DNA from: an uncultured Bryobacterales bacterium
GTDB taxonomy: Bacteria; Acidobacteriota; Terriglobia; Bryobacterales; UBA6623
Direction: 5' to 3'
DNA length: 64,000 nt
NCBI GenBank assembly: GCA_951813605.1
Contig: OX638379.1
Location: 1,870,471-1,934,470 of the forward strand
Part shown: positions 7,851 to 18,592 of the stretch, in pieces
How positions within the stretch are numbered: position 1 is the first letter of the stretch
How the letters are laid out: every line of letters begins with the position of its first letter
Made by a program: the position numbers and the translations under genes
Notes under the pieces: generated by a model
What the model saw: the letters and a program-made list of their open reading frames with translations, nothing else
The model's database searches: none
What the model was told of the DNA's origin: nothing

Positions 7851-9713
7851 ATGCGACACGATTCACCTATCCGCGAGTTCACGATCCAAGCGCTCCTCAT
7901 CGGGCTCGTGATCGGCACGGTGCTGACCGCTGCCAGCACCTACCTCGGACTCTACGCCGGCATGACCGTGTCGGGCAGCATCCCCGCCGCCATCGTCTCA
8001 ATGGGAATCCTCCGCGGCATGCTCAAGCGAGGAACGATTCACGAGAACAACATCGTACAGACCATCGCTTCGGCGGGCGAGGCCGTCGCGGCCGGCATTA
8101 TCTTCACTGTGCCGGCCTTGATCATCACGGGGGTCTGGACCGACTTTCCATTCTGGAAGGTCTCGCTAATGGGCTTGCTAGGCGGCCTGCTCGGAGTCCT
8201 GTTCATGATCCCGCTGAGACGCGTCCTGATAGTCGAGGATAAAAGCCTAATCTATCCGGAGGGCGTCGCCTGCGCCCGTGTGCTCGAAGCCGGCGAGACC
8301 GGCGGCAGCACAATGCGGATGATTCTTTCCGCACTCGGCTGCGGCCTAGTCTTCAAGTCGCTCATCGGCCTCGTCGGTGTTTTCCGCGGTACGGCGGAAC
8401 ACGCATGGAGAGTGGCGGGGACGGTCCTATACGTCGGAACCGACGTCTCGGTCGCCCTGCTCGGCGTCGGTGTCATTGTCGGCTTGGAAATCGGCATCGC
8501 GGTGCTGGCCGGAAGCGCGATTGCCTGGGTTGTGGCGATACCGACCTACTACGCGCTGAATCCGATGCCCGAGGGGAGCGCCATGCAAGCCGCGTGGACG
8601 GCCTGGAGCGAGCAGATCCGCTACATGGGGGTCGGAGCGATGATCGTCGGAGGATTGTCCTCGATGTGGAAGATACGCCGAGGCATCGCGAAGGCGATGA
8701 AGCAGTTGCTGAGCGGTGTCGGGCGTGCGAGCCGCGCCGTGGCCCGCACTGAGCGGGACCTGCCGACTGTCGCCGTCGGGTCGACCCTCGGGCTGGTGGC
8801 GATCGGGACGTTCGTGCTGTACCGCATGGTGACGGGTTCAGTGTCGCTCGCGCTGATTGCAGGCGTTGTCATGCTCGTCGCCTCGCTGTTCTTTGTCGCG
8901 GTCTCGAGCTACATCTGCGGCTTGGTCGGTTCGTCCAACAACCCCATTTCGGGCATGACGATCTGCGCCCTGATGTTCTCCTCGATGGTCTTGCTGATCC
9001 TTGGGATGTCCGGGAGCGCCGGAATTCTCGGCACCCTGGGCGTCGCCAGCATTGTCTGCTGCGCCGCGGCGACTGGCGGCGACACGTCGCAGGACCTCAA
9101 GACCGGGTACTTGGTTGGCGCAACCCCGTGGAAGCAGCAGGTCGCCCAGTTCGTCGGGGTGCTGATACCGATTTTCACGATCGCACCGGTCCTGACGCTG
9201 CTTCACAATGCGTATGGCATCGGGACAGACGCTCCAGGCGCTTTACGAGCTCCTCAAGCCACACTCTTCGCATCGATCGCCAAGGCGCTGTTCGGCGATG
9301 CCGAGCTGCCTTGGGAGATGGTGTGGATGGGGGTTCTTGTCGCGGTCGGCCTCATCATTCTGGACAGCTCTCTCGAGCGGGCCGGCAGCCGCTTCCGGGC
9401 ACACGTCATGCCCGTCGCAGTCGGCATCTACCTGCCGATCGCACTGATGGTGCCTATTTTCCTAGGCGGTCTGATCTCCGAAAGGCTGAAGAATCGCTCG
9501 GAAGCCGCCGGCCAGAACGGTGTCCTGATCGCTTCGGGCCTGATTGCCGGCGAGGCGATCGCCGGTATCCTCATTGCCATTCCCAAGACGGTTGCGACCG
9601 GCATCGAGGTCCCGATTTCCGTCTTCGACAGCCTGGGTCTCTCGCTCGCGGGCGTCGCGGTCGCAATGTTCCTGATCCACCGCTTCGCGGCCAAGGACTC
9701 CGCCGCGAATTGA
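7851..9713 (+). CDS. OPT-family oligopeptide/metal-chelate transporter
   Basis: A protein of about 620 aa with some 14-16 hydrophobic segments, matching the bacterial OPT family (proton-coupled uptake of peptides or metal chelates across the inner membrane). Typical signs are FTIQALLIGLVIGTVLTAAS and STYLGLYAGMTVSGSIPAA at the N-terminus, the YPEGVACARVLEAGE motif near residue 130, and SSYICGLVGSSNNPISGMT in the second half. ATG at 7851 is preferred over an in-frame TTG at 7827, which adds only eight residues. It ends 212 bases before a convergent gene. The substrate cannot be read from sequence. Confidence 0.92.
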   Translation: MRHDSPIREFTIQALLIGLVIGTVLTAASTYLGLYAGMTVSGSIPAAIVSMGILRGMLKRGTIHENNIVQTIASAGEAVAAGIIFTVPALIITGVWTDFPFWKVSLMGLLGGLLGVLFMIPLRRVLIVEDKSLIYPEGVACARVLEAGETGGSTMRMILSALGCGLVFKSLIGLVGVFRGTAEHAWRVAGTVLYVGTDVSVALLGVGVIVGLEIGIAVLAGSAIAWVVAIPTYYALNPMPEGSAMQAAWTAWSEQIRYMGVGAMIVGGLSSMWKIRRGIAKAMKQLLSGVGRASRAVARTERDLPTVAVGSTLGLVAIGTFVLYRMVTGSVSLALIAGVVMLVASLFFVAVSSYICGLVGSSNNPISGMTICALMFSSMVLLILGMSGSAGILGTLGVASIVCCAAATGGDTSQDLKTGYLVGATPWKQQVAQFVGVLIPIFTIAPVLTLLHNAYGIGTDAPGALRAPQATLFASIAKALFGDAELPWEMVWMGVLVAVGLIILDSSLERAGSRFRAHVMPVAVGIYLPIALMVPIFLGGLISERLKNRSEAAGQNGVLIASGLIAGEAIAGILIAIPKTVATGIEVPISVFDSLGLSLAGVAVAMFLIHRFAAKDSAAN

Positions 9714-9782
9714 GACAATGCATTCCGCGCTAGCAAGTGAAATTCGTACCCGCAAGTTCCTTTGAACACGACAATTACAGAG

Positions 9783-9847
9783 TTTTCAACAACGAGTCTG
9801 GGGTTTTCCACAAAGTGCCCCGTTTTTTGCACAAATCGTGTGGAAAA
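9783..9847. other. Cluster of four DnaA-box-like 9-mers
   Basis: Between two convergent genes lie TTTTCAACA (9783-9791), TTTTCCACA (9804-9812), TTTTGCACA (9825-9833) and the inverted TTTTCCACA (9839-9847). The first three start exactly 21 bases apart, about two helical turns. TTTTCCACA is a known DnaA-box variant in some phyla. A GGGG...CCCCG stem of only 4 bp followed by TTTTTT overlaps the cluster, so a weak terminator for the OPT gene is a rival reading. No dnaA, dnaN or mnmG is in the window. Confidence 0.4.
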
Positions 9848-9925
9848 TTCGCACCAAGCCAGCCTCTTGGCAGGCCAGCCGCGGTTCATCTGCCGTTCGA
9901 GTCTAGGATGGTCCGATTGGTCGAC

Positions 9926-11365
<1,440 letters not shown>

Positions 11366-11471
11366 AGCTGCGTCCGTCTATCCGCCCCGGCCCTAGGAAG
11401 ACGCGGGTTCGACGGTTCACCCAAGTCGCTCCCACTGTAGCGCGGCCCGCAGGCCAGGCAGCTTGCGTCAC

Positions 11472-12416
11472 CTAAGCCTTGGGGTGGGCGTCGTCGTACA
11501 CCTTCATCAAGTGTTTCATGGAAAGTTGCGTGTATCTCTGTGTTGTAGAAAGGCTTGCATGTCCGAGCAATTCCTGGATCGCTCGCAGGTCGGCGCCCTC
11601 AGCAAGCAAGTGTGTCGCGAAAGCGTGGCGAAGCGAGTGGGGGTGCAATGACGGATCACCGTTGAACGCTCTGGCGTATTTCTTCAGTATCAAGCCGACA
11701 CTGCGAGCCGTGAGACGCCGTATGGAACCGCCCCAGCGATGTATGAGCAGGGCGCGCACCTTCGGCGGCGGCTTCAGCTTGGCACGCACCGCCAAGAAGC
11801 GCTCCAAGGCCTCGCCCGCCTTGGCGCCGTACGGAACTTGGCGTTCCTTCCGTCCCTTGCCCCGGACGCTGATCCAGCGCTCGGCCAAATCGAAATCGTC
11901 GACATTCAATCCCACGAGCTCACTGACTCGCAAGCCGGTTGCGTACAGCAGCTCGAAGATGAGGCGGTCGCGGACCACCTTCTCCGGGAAGCGGTCTCGC
12001 CCATCTTTGTATTCCACTTCGTCAACAAGGCGATTGGTTTCCTCGGCTGTCATTACCGTCGGAAGCTTCTTGGGAATCTTCGGCGCGCTGACGCTGCGGG
12101 CGGGATTGCTCGGCAGCCCCTCCTCGCGCACGAGATAGTCAAAGAAAGCCCGCAAGGCCGAGAGCCGCCGCGCTAGCGTGGCCTGCGTCAGGCCGCGCTG
12201 GCTGCCTTCCGCCATGAACTCGCGGATCGTCAGGCGCGTGATCTCGTCGAATCGGGCCTCGCGATCAGCACCCCGGGCAAGGTGGTCGGCGAACAGGGCC
12301 AAGTCCTTTCCGTAATTCCGGACGGTGTTCCGGGACGCATTCCGGACACGCAGGAAGTCCAGGAACCGCTTCGCCGCCGTGGCAAAGCTTCGTTCAGGCT
12401 GCCGCTCGGTCGACAT
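11472..12416 (-). CDS. xerC: Tyrosine recombinase XerC/XerD
   Basis: A 314-aa site-specific tyrosine recombinase of the Xer type, which resolves chromosome dimers at dif together with FtsK and, usually, a partner Xer. The N-terminal core-binding domain covers residues 10-105. Catalytic residues are visible: Arg163 (ATGLRVSEL), Lys187 (RGKGRK), His260 and Arg263 (PHSLRHAFATHLL), His286 (LGHASL) and Tyr295 (TQRYTQ). The start overlaps the end of trmFO by 23 bases, so the two are co-transcribed, the same pairing as gid-codV in Firmicutes. XerC and XerD cannot be separated with certainty from one copy. The symbol rests on the trmFO context. No dif-like site was identified. Confidence 0.9.
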   Translation of the reverse strand: MSTERQPERSFATAAKRFLDFLRVRNASRNTVRNYGKDLALFADHLARGADREARFDEITRLTIREFMAEGSQRGLTQATLARRLSALRAFFDYLVREEGLPSNPARSVSAPKIPKKLPTVMTAEETNRLVDEVEYKDGRDRFPEKVVRDRLIFELLYATGLRVSELVGLNVDDFDLAERWISVRGKGRKERQVPYGAKAGEALERFLAVRAKLKPPPKVRALLIHRWGGSIRRLTARSVGLILKKYARAFNGDPSLHPHSLRHAFATHLLAEGADLRAIQELLGHASLSTTQRYTQLSMKHLMKVYDDAHPKA

Positions 12417-13752
12417 CTAGGAATCCGTCCAAGGCGTCAAGGCCCAGTTGACATTGGTGCATGCGCCGTTTCCGCCTGCCGCGGCGACCTCGATACTTCC
12501 GCCGAAGCTCCAGTGACGGAGGAGGAAGCAGATCGAACGTGATGTTCGCAGGCTGGTAGTTCTTGGGGCTCGCCCCCGAAATGTATTGGCACAATGATCC
12601 GTGGGCCGTCTCCCGCGGCCAGACCAGCGGCGCTTCCCGCCGAGCCAGGCGAGTCGCGTTCCAGCCCGCGACAAGGCCGGTCGCCATCGACTCTACGTAG
12701 CCTTCGACTCCCGATATCTGGCCGGCGAAAAAAATATTCGGATGCTGCTTCCACTGCAGCGTTGGATGCAGCAGGGATGGAGCGTTGATGTAGGTGTTGC
12801 GGTGGATCTGGCCGTATCGCAAGAATTCCGCCCGTTCCAAGCCCGGAATCATCCGCAGCAGCCGCTTTTGCTCCCCGTACTTGAGGTGATTCTGGAATCC
12901 GACGATGTTGTAGGATCCCGCCCGGGCGTCCTCCTGCCGCAGCTGCACAGCAGCGTAAGCTGATTCCCCAGTGCGGGGGTCGCGCAGGCCGACCGGCTTC
13001 ATCGGGCCGAACCGCAACGTCTCGCGCCCCCTTCGCGCGAGTTCCTCGATCGGCAGACAGCCCTCGAAATAATTGGGATTGTCGAATTCTGGCGAGCGGT
13101 GCTGCTCGGCCTCTAGCAAGGACGAGAGAAACCTCTCGTATTGCTCGCGGTCGAAGGGGCAATTGACGTAGTCGGCACTGCCGTCGAGCGAGCGCCCGTA
13201 GCGGGATGCGCGATAGGCAACGCTCATGTCGATGGTTTCCGCATCAACAATCGGGCTGATTGCATCGTGGAAGAAGAGGCGTTCCCTGCCTGTCTGGCGG
13301 GCGATGGAATCAGCCAGGGCATCGCTCGTGAGCGGGCCGGTCGCGACAATCCAGATCTCGCCCGATTCGACGGGAAGTTCCTCGATCTCGCCGCGCTCGA
13401 TCCGCACGAGCGGTTCGGCTTCGACCGCCGCCGTGAGGCCGCGCGAAAATATCCTGCGATCCACCGTGAGCGCCGTGCCGCCCGGAATCCGCGCGGCGGA
13501 AGCCACCTTCATCGAGACGGAACCCAACCTGCGTAGTTCCTCCTTCAGCAGCCACGGGGCGCTGCCGCGCGACTCGGTTTTCAGCGAGTTGCTGCACACG
13601 AGTTCCCCAAGCTCGTCTGTCTGGTGCGCCGGAGTGCGCCGGCCGGGCCGCATCTCGTGCAGGACGACTGGCAGCCCGAATCGCGCGACCTGCATCGCGG
13701 CCTCAGGTCCCGCCAGGCCGGCCCCGATGACGTGAATTGATTTGGGAGTCAT
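12394..13752 (-). CDS. trmFO: tRNA (uracil-54-C5)-methyltransferase, folate/FAD-dependent (TrmFO)
   Basis: A 452-aa flavoprotein that uses methylenetetrahydrofolate and FADH2 to make ribothymidine at position 54 of tRNA. The dinucleotide-binding motif VIGAGLAGPEAAMQVAR is at residues 6-22. Family blocks LHEMRPGRRTPAHQTD, LGELVCSNSLKTE and a C-terminal FFAGQISGVEGYVESMATG segment are clear. The start at 13752 (MTPKSIHVIG) is chosen because similarity starts there; an ATG at 13782 adds ten unrelated residues. The 3' end overlaps xerC. The last ~25 residues are Arg-rich and probably a poorly conserved tail. Confidence 0.95.
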   Translation of the reverse strand: MTPKSIHVIGAGLAGPEAAMQVARFGLPVVLHEMRPGRRTPAHQTDELGELVCSNSLKTESRGSAPWLLKEELRRLGSVSMKVASAARIPGGTALTVDRRIFSRGLTAAVEAEPLVRIERGEIEELPVESGEIWIVATGPLTSDALADSIARQTGRERLFFHDAISPIVDAETIDMSVAYRASRYGRSLDGSADYVNCPFDREQYERFLSSLLEAEQHRSPEFDNPNYFEGCLPIEELARRGRETLRFGPMKPVGLRDPRTGESAYAAVQLRQEDARAGSYNIVGFQNHLKYGEQKRLLRMIPGLERAEFLRYGQIHRNTYINAPSLLHPTLQWKQHPNIFFAGQISGVEGYVESMATGLVAGWNATRLARREAPLVWPRETAHGSLCQYISGASPKNYQPANITFDLLPPPSLELRRKYRGRRGRRKRRMHQCQLGLDALDGFLDVDRAAA

Positions 13753-14160
13753 TTCGTCGCCCTCGAACGGCCGGCTGTCCAAGCGATCCGATGCCTGCTC
13801 TTGTCTTGGGTCCCAAGCGGAGCCACGTGCAACGGCTGCGTCGTCACGGAAACATTCTAGCGCGATGTGGTTTTGCGGCGGCGGGAAGCCTCCACGCTCA
13901 GCTGCCTAGAAGCGGTGTCTCCGCCTTGCAGCCGAGCCCGGTTCGATGACCTGGCAGTCTCCTGCCCCGAACGCGACGGCGGGAGAATCGAAACACGCTG
14001 TGAATTCGAACCACGCGATTCAAGGCCCGCTGCGCGGCGACGCACGATGAAAAAGCGCGTCGAATCCCTGCGGGAAGCGACTGGTCTCGGTTGTCGCAAA
14101 ACCGAAATTCCGCTCGGGCCGCTGAAGACCCATGCTGATGGAAGGCTAGCGCCGGAGCGG
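13753..14160. other. Intergenic, no recognised feature
   Basis: About 400 bases between the trmFO start and the tatA end. Open frames exist in several phases but none has a recognisable product. The promoter for trmFO-xerC is presumably near 13760-13860. No tRNA or clear terminator is visible. Confidence 0.4.
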
Positions 14161-14382
14161 CTAGGATGCCTTGCTGGGTTCCTCTTCCTTGGGTCCCGGC
14201 TGCCCGGCGTCGTCGCCCTTTAGGGACGATTTGAACTGGCGGATGCCATCGCCGAGTCCTTTTCCGAGTTCGGGAATCTTCTTGCCGCCGAAGATCACCA
14301 GCGCGATCACCAGAATGATTACCAGCTCTTGCATGCCCAGTGGGCCGATGAGCAAGGCGATGGGAGGTTCGGGGAGTGCCAT
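14161..14382 (-). CDS. tatA: Twin-arginine translocase subunit TatA/TatE
   Basis: A 73-aa protein with one N-terminal membrane helix (MQELVIILVIALVIFG, residues 17-32), the FGGKKIPELGKGLGDGIRQFK amphipathic hinge and helix, and a charged tail. This is the standard TatA architecture for forming the Tat export pore. tatB and tatC are not adjacent. Several proteins here carry twin-arginine signals (MsrP, a sulfatase, the enolase-superfamily enzyme, the DUF1501 protein), which would be its clients. The first ATG gives a 16-residue leader before the helix, as in related acidobacterial proteins; a start at residue 17 is possible. Confidence 0.92.
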   Translation of the reverse strand: MALPEPPIALLIGPLGMQELVIILVIALVIFGGKKIPELGKGLGDGIRQFKSSLKGDDAGQPGPKEEEPSKAS

Positions 14383-14517
14383 CTCTGTGTACCTACATTC
14401 TAGTACTCGGCAGCACGGCAGTCAACCGGATCACGCTTCTCCCGGGGAATCCCGCCTCGGGAAGCTCCGCCCGATCAAGCCGAGGGCCCCGCCGCCAACC
14501 TGGCCTTCAAGGGTCAG

Positions 14518-15303
14518 TCACTGCACCCAAGGGCCCTTGCCCTTTTCGCGATCCTTCATGTAAACCTCGAATTTTCGCCGCGCTTGCCGCAGGCGCCATT
14601 GGCGCAGGCGCGCCTCGATGTTCCACGAGGGAAGGCTCGGCAGGCCGGCCCGTCGCCGGACAAAGTAGTAGCCGAGGGCCATTCCCGCCAGGTGGACGGT
14701 GAAAGCCGTTCCCGTGGGATTTCCCCCGCGGGCAAGGTCCTGAACGGCTCCCAAGAGGTTGATGGCTCCGTAGGCCACGGCCAAGACCCACGCAGGAACG
14801 GGCAGAATGAATGAAATGAGGATTGGCGTGTTGGGGTACTTCACCGCAAATGCCGTGACCACTGCCAAGACAGCTCCGGAGGCTCCCACAGTTGCGACCG
14901 AGCCCGAACCCGTCAGCATTCGAACCGCAACGTCCACAATGCCTGCACCTGCCCCGCAGATGAAATAGAAATGCATGAACCGGCGGCTTCCCCAATCGCG
15001 GGCAAGCGTACCTCCAAACATCCAAAGCGCGAACAGGTTAAGCAGAACATGCCAAATCCCTCCAGGGTCGTGGAGAAACATGTAGCTAAGGGGCTGCCAG
15101 AGTGCTCCACTCAGAAAGCTCGACGGCGTCAGGCTAAGCCAACGGAAGAGTAGGACAAGCGGGCCGAAACCCGCTACGAAAGCCATTGCGAAGAAGAACC
15201 AGGCGATCGCATTCGCCCACAAGAGCTTTTTCAGAGCCCGGGGAGTCCGCGGCAGCATCCCGAAGCCGGAGGACATGCCGGGGCGCTGGTATACATAACG
15301 CAT
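14518..15303 (-). CDS. Rhomboid-family intramembrane serine protease
   Basis: A 261-aa membrane protein with about six hydrophobic segments. Catalytic Ser142 is in VGASGAV and His204 in FTVHLAGMALGY. His85 and Asn89 (WHVLLNLFALWMFGG) are the usual conserved residues of the second membrane helix. It is likely to cleave membrane-anchored substrates in the inner membrane. A basic C-terminal tail of ~45 residues (EARLRQWRLRQARRKFEVYMKD region) lies in the cytoplasm. Substrates are unknown. Confidence 0.92.
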   Translation of the reverse strand: MRYVYQRPGMSSGFGMLPRTPRALKKLLWANAIAWFFFAMAFVAGFGPLVLLFRWLSLTPSSFLSGALWQPLSYMFLHDPGGIWHVLLNLFALWMFGGTLARDWGSRRFMHFYFICGAGAGIVDVAVRMLTGSGSVATVGASGAVLAVVTAFAVKYPNTPILISFILPVPAWVLAVAYGAINLLGAVQDLARGGNPTGTAFTVHLAGMALGYYFVRRRAGLPSLPSWNIEARLRQWRLRQARRKFEVYMKDREKGKGPWVQ

Positions 15304-15606
15304 CTTCTCTTCTTGAGTCTATCTGACCCACGAACTCGCAGCTGTGGTCTGTTCAATTCCCCACGGTCAATGGAAACAAGCGATCGACCAGCGCCCGACT
15401 CAGCCCGCGAGCGAGTAGTTGTCCAACTCGAGTGGCACAAGCAGCGGTCCGACGACCGGGAAGGAGCGCACGAGGGAATCGAAGCCGCACGGCTACGCGA
15501 TGCCGCCGACAAGAACCGCTAGGTATTCGCGAACAACGCGGTCAATGCCCTGGACCTGCTCTATGGCGAGGTCGCCTTCGAATGGCAAGGCAGCGCCAGA
15601 ACCGAG
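15304..15606. other. Intergenic, no assigned feature
   Basis: About 300 bases between the rhomboid start and the tctA 3' end. A short plus-strand stretch near 15520-15600 could be read as coding but is interrupted by a stop and not recognisable. Nothing else is seen. Confidence 0.35.
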
Positions 15607-17109
15607 CTAGGCGCCGGTGGCACGCTCACTGAGTTCCTGCGCAAAACCGCGGCCCAGCATCGTCACAACGAGCAACGCCAGCATTGCCAGAGCCGCCGGT
15701 CGTTCCAGCAGGTAGGTCCACTGCCCGCCACTGATCTGATACAGGTGAATGGTCGCTTCCTCGGCCATGCCGCCGAGCAGAATGCCGACGACTGCAGCAG
15801 CGACCGAGTACTCGAAGCGCTTGAAAAGCCAGCCAACTGCAGAGAACGCCATGACCGTCAGCGGCCCTGACAGATCTCCCGTCAGCCCAAAGGCGCCGAA
15901 CACAGCCATGGCGAGGACAGTGGGAGCCAAGTAGTCCATGGGAATTTTCACGACGTTGGCGAGCAACGGCACAAGGACCAAGCCCAGCCCGATCAACAGG
16001 ATCGCCTGGCCTAGATTGGCGAGGATGATCGCGTAGACCACCTCGGTTTCTTCCCGAAGGAACTGCGGCCCGCCGGTGATGTTGTGCATCGCGAACGCGG
16101 CCAGCATCACAGCTGTCGCACCGCCGCCTGGAATTCCTAAAGCAAGGAGGGTGGCGAGAGATCCCGCTTCCTAAGTGCTGTTCGCGGATTCGGAAGCGAC
16201 GATTCCGGCGGGGTCACCCTTCCCGAACGAGTCCGGGTCCGGCTGCGTTCTCTTTGCCTCGACATAGGAAAGCAGGTTCGCGATCGACGAGCCGACGCCC
16301 GGCAGGGCTCCGACGAACACCCCGATCAAACAGCCGCGCACCAATACCAACGGGTACGCAACGACAAGTCGGAAGCCTGCCAACGTGGCCCGCATGCTGA
16401 CGCGTCGCCCGGCATCGTCTGCCACGACGTAACGGCGGTTCGCGAGGCGGAAGAGCTCGGAGGCGGCGAACAGGCCGAGCATGGCGGGAACGACCGGGAC
16501 CCCGCCAGTCAGGTAAACGCTGCCGAACGTGCCGCGCGGGACGCCGGCCTCGCCGTAACCGATCGTGCCAACGAGTAATCCGAACAATCCGGAGAGCGTT
16601 CCCTTGAGCAACCTAGCCCCCGCTCGAGCGCCAATCAACGTGATTCCCCAAAAGACCACGACGGCCATCTCGGCGGGGCCGACACGCAGCACGAGTTGCG
16701 AGATGGGCATGATGAGCAAGAGCAGAATGCTGTAACCGATCATCACGCCGATGCAGGAAGACGCCAACGCAATGCCGAGGGCGGTGTTCTGCTGCCCGCT
16801 CTGGGCCATCGGAAAGCCGTCGAAGGCTGTCGCAACGGACGACGCCGTGCCCGGAATGTTCATGAGGACCGCCGGGATGCTGCTACCAAACGCACCTCCG
16901 GTGAAGATCGCGGTGAGAAAGAGCATCGCCTGCATGAAGTCCATGTACAGCGTCATCGGCAGGAAGACCGCCATTGCTGTCGAGATCTGCAGCCCCGGTA
17001 TGGCCCCGAACACCAAGCCGACCAGAATGCCCGGTATCACGACGAGCCACGGCGTCAGGTCGACGAGAAGCAATTCGAGGCCGGCCCCGAGCGCAGCAAC
17101 ATCGAACAT
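15607..17109 (-). pseudogene. tctA: Tripartite tricarboxylate transporter large permease TctA, interrupted by an in-frame amber codon
   Basis: Read through one TAG codon at 16171-16173, this is a normal-length ~500-residue TctA. It starts MFDVAALGAGLELLL, contains IPGILVGLVFGAIPGLQ and VLMNIPGTASSVATAFDGFPMA, and has the second signature LALGIPGGGATAVMLA after the stop. The frame is the same on both sides, so this is a nonsense substitution and not an indel. It lies between ...SESANST and EAGSLATLL, at a variable position of the family loop. Without read-through, the protein ends at 312 residues and loses about a third of its membrane segments. Sequencing error, pseudogenisation and suppression are all possible. 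The neighbouring tctC also appears damaged, which favours decay of the locus. Confidence 0.85.
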
Positions 17110-17168
17110 GGCGTCCCGCCTTACGCACCCGCAGGGAAAATCAGCAGCGGCATCCGGTATGGCAGCAT

Positions 17169-17588
17169 TTAGGAAAAGAACGCCGACAGCAGCGCGGCCA
17201 CGGCCAGCCCGTACGCTAGCGCCCAGTGCCAGCGGCGCTGTCCAAAGAAACGCAGGTGCAGAGTGATGAAGGCGCACGTGCCAACGTCGAAGCCCCGCCA
17301 GTTGAGCGACAAGACATAGCCAGCGAACAGTCCGACCAGCGGCGCGGCGTTCTTGGCCGGCTGGGCACGCACGACAGGGCTCGATCTTCCCGCGATGTGC
17401 GAGGCGCACTCCAATGCGCAAAGGACGAGCGCGACTCCCGCGACCGGAAGGACGAAAATCAGGTTCGACCAGTGCGTGGACGCACCAATTGCATCGTGTG
17501 CGTACCAGGCGACTAGAGCTGCCAGTGTCAGCAGCAAAGCGAGATCCGCCGCGCGGCTTGTGGATAGACGCGTCCGCGGCGTACCCAT
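17169..17588 (-). CDS. tctB: Tripartite tricarboxylate transporter small permease TctB
   Basis: A 139-aa protein with four hydrophobic segments in the TctB arrangement: an N-terminal helix around residues 15-28, a second around 42-60, then FAGYVLSLNWRGFDVGTCAFI near 88-108 and a terminal helix. It would form the inner-membrane complex with TctA. It lies between tctC (4-base gap upstream) and tctA (59-base gap downstream) on the same strand. The gene itself looks intact, but its partners are not, so the complex is probably non-functional. Confidence 0.85.
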   Translation of the reverse strand: MGTPRTRLSTSRAADLALLLTLAALVAWYAHDAIGASTHWSNLIFVLPVAGVALVLCALECASHIAGRSSPVVRAQPAKNAAPLVGLFAGYVLSLNWRGFDVGTCAFITLHLRFFGQRRWHWALAYGLAVAALLSAFFS

Positions 17589-17592
17589 CAGA

Positions 17593-18438
17593 TCACCAGT
17601 TCGAGAGGTGCGAGTAGTTTTCGAATATCGCGAATGTAGTCGTCATTGTGCGTTTGGACCGCTCCGGTCCGATCCACCGCCGCCCGATGCCGGCACGATC
17701 GAGCGGCTGTTGAAGCTCTTTGTCCTGGAGCACCCTAGCTAGGGCCCTCGCCAGCAGCTGAAACCGCCGAGGATAGACACGCTTGACGTTTCTGCTGGTG
17801 GCAAATCCGCGGATCGAGCCCGGCAGCACCGGCGCTTCGAGACCCAGAGGATCCAGCGCTTCGTTCAGAGTGGGCACATCCCAGCCCTCGTTGCGACGGT
17901 CGCTGACGATGGCCAGCGGCTCGATGTAGTCGCGTATCCCCTCCGAGCCGCGTGCGCTTATCACAATGAAATCGACGACGCCTCCGGCCACGGCGGCGCG
18001 CACCTGACCGCCGCTGTTGTAAGTCACCAGGTTTAGGTTGTCCCTCGGAATGCCGTTGACCTCTAGCAGGAGATTTGCCATCAGATGCCCTGCCGAGCCC
18101 CGCACGACCGAGGCGCGCACGGTCTTGGGCTTGTTGCGGATCGCTACAAGCAGAGCCGCGAGGCCTGAGTACTTCGAGCGCTTGCTGAGGGCAATAAGAT
18201 CCTCATCGAACCACTGCAAGTTCAGATAGGCAAAGCTTTCGATCGTGTAGGACGCTTGGCCTCCCAGTATTGTGTTGGACAAGTTCGGCGAGAAGGCGGA
18301 TGCAAAGATTGTGTACCCGTCTTCCGGGCGGTCGAGAACGTAGTTGGCCGCCAGCAGCGTGCCAGCCCCCTGCCGGTTGATCACCTGAACGGGCTGGCCA
18401 AGTTCGGCAGCAAGGTAGCCGGACATCGCCCGGGCCAT
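17593..18438 (-). pseudogene. tctC: TctC/Bug-family solute-binding protein lacking its 5' end
   Basis: 281 codons from the first ATG show a Bug-type periplasmic binding protein. Visible blocks are LGQPVQVINRQGAGTLLAANYVL, EDGYTIFASAFSPNLSN, the YNSGGQVRAAVAGGVVDF segment and a closing set of helices. The signal peptide and first beta strand (the usual PSKPI...PGGG...D block) are missing. In frame, similarity extends back only to a few residues before the ATG (ADRMARAM) and a TAG stop lies nine codons upstream. No other frame restores the missing part before the divergent serine-hydrolase gene. Without a signal peptide it would not reach the periplasm. The C-terminal ~30 residues also diverge. 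This is most likely a 5'-truncated remnant. Confidence 0.75.
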
Positions 18439-18592
18439 CCGGTCTGCCCAGAATTTTGCTTGCTAATAGCGCGCTCGCGCGGGCTGTCATGAAACCAAAA
18501 GGGACTGGCGGGCCTTTGTTCCCGGCTAGCAGCAGAAGCGGGGGGGCGTGAACTAGTCAACTCGGCTGCGATGCCCTCGGATACCATTAGTC

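Noticed and set aside
9801-9828. Intrinsic terminator of the OPT gene
   Set aside because: The GGGG/CCCC stem is only 4 bp with a 13-base loop; the T run is there, but the hairpin is too weak to be preferred over the DnaA-box reading.
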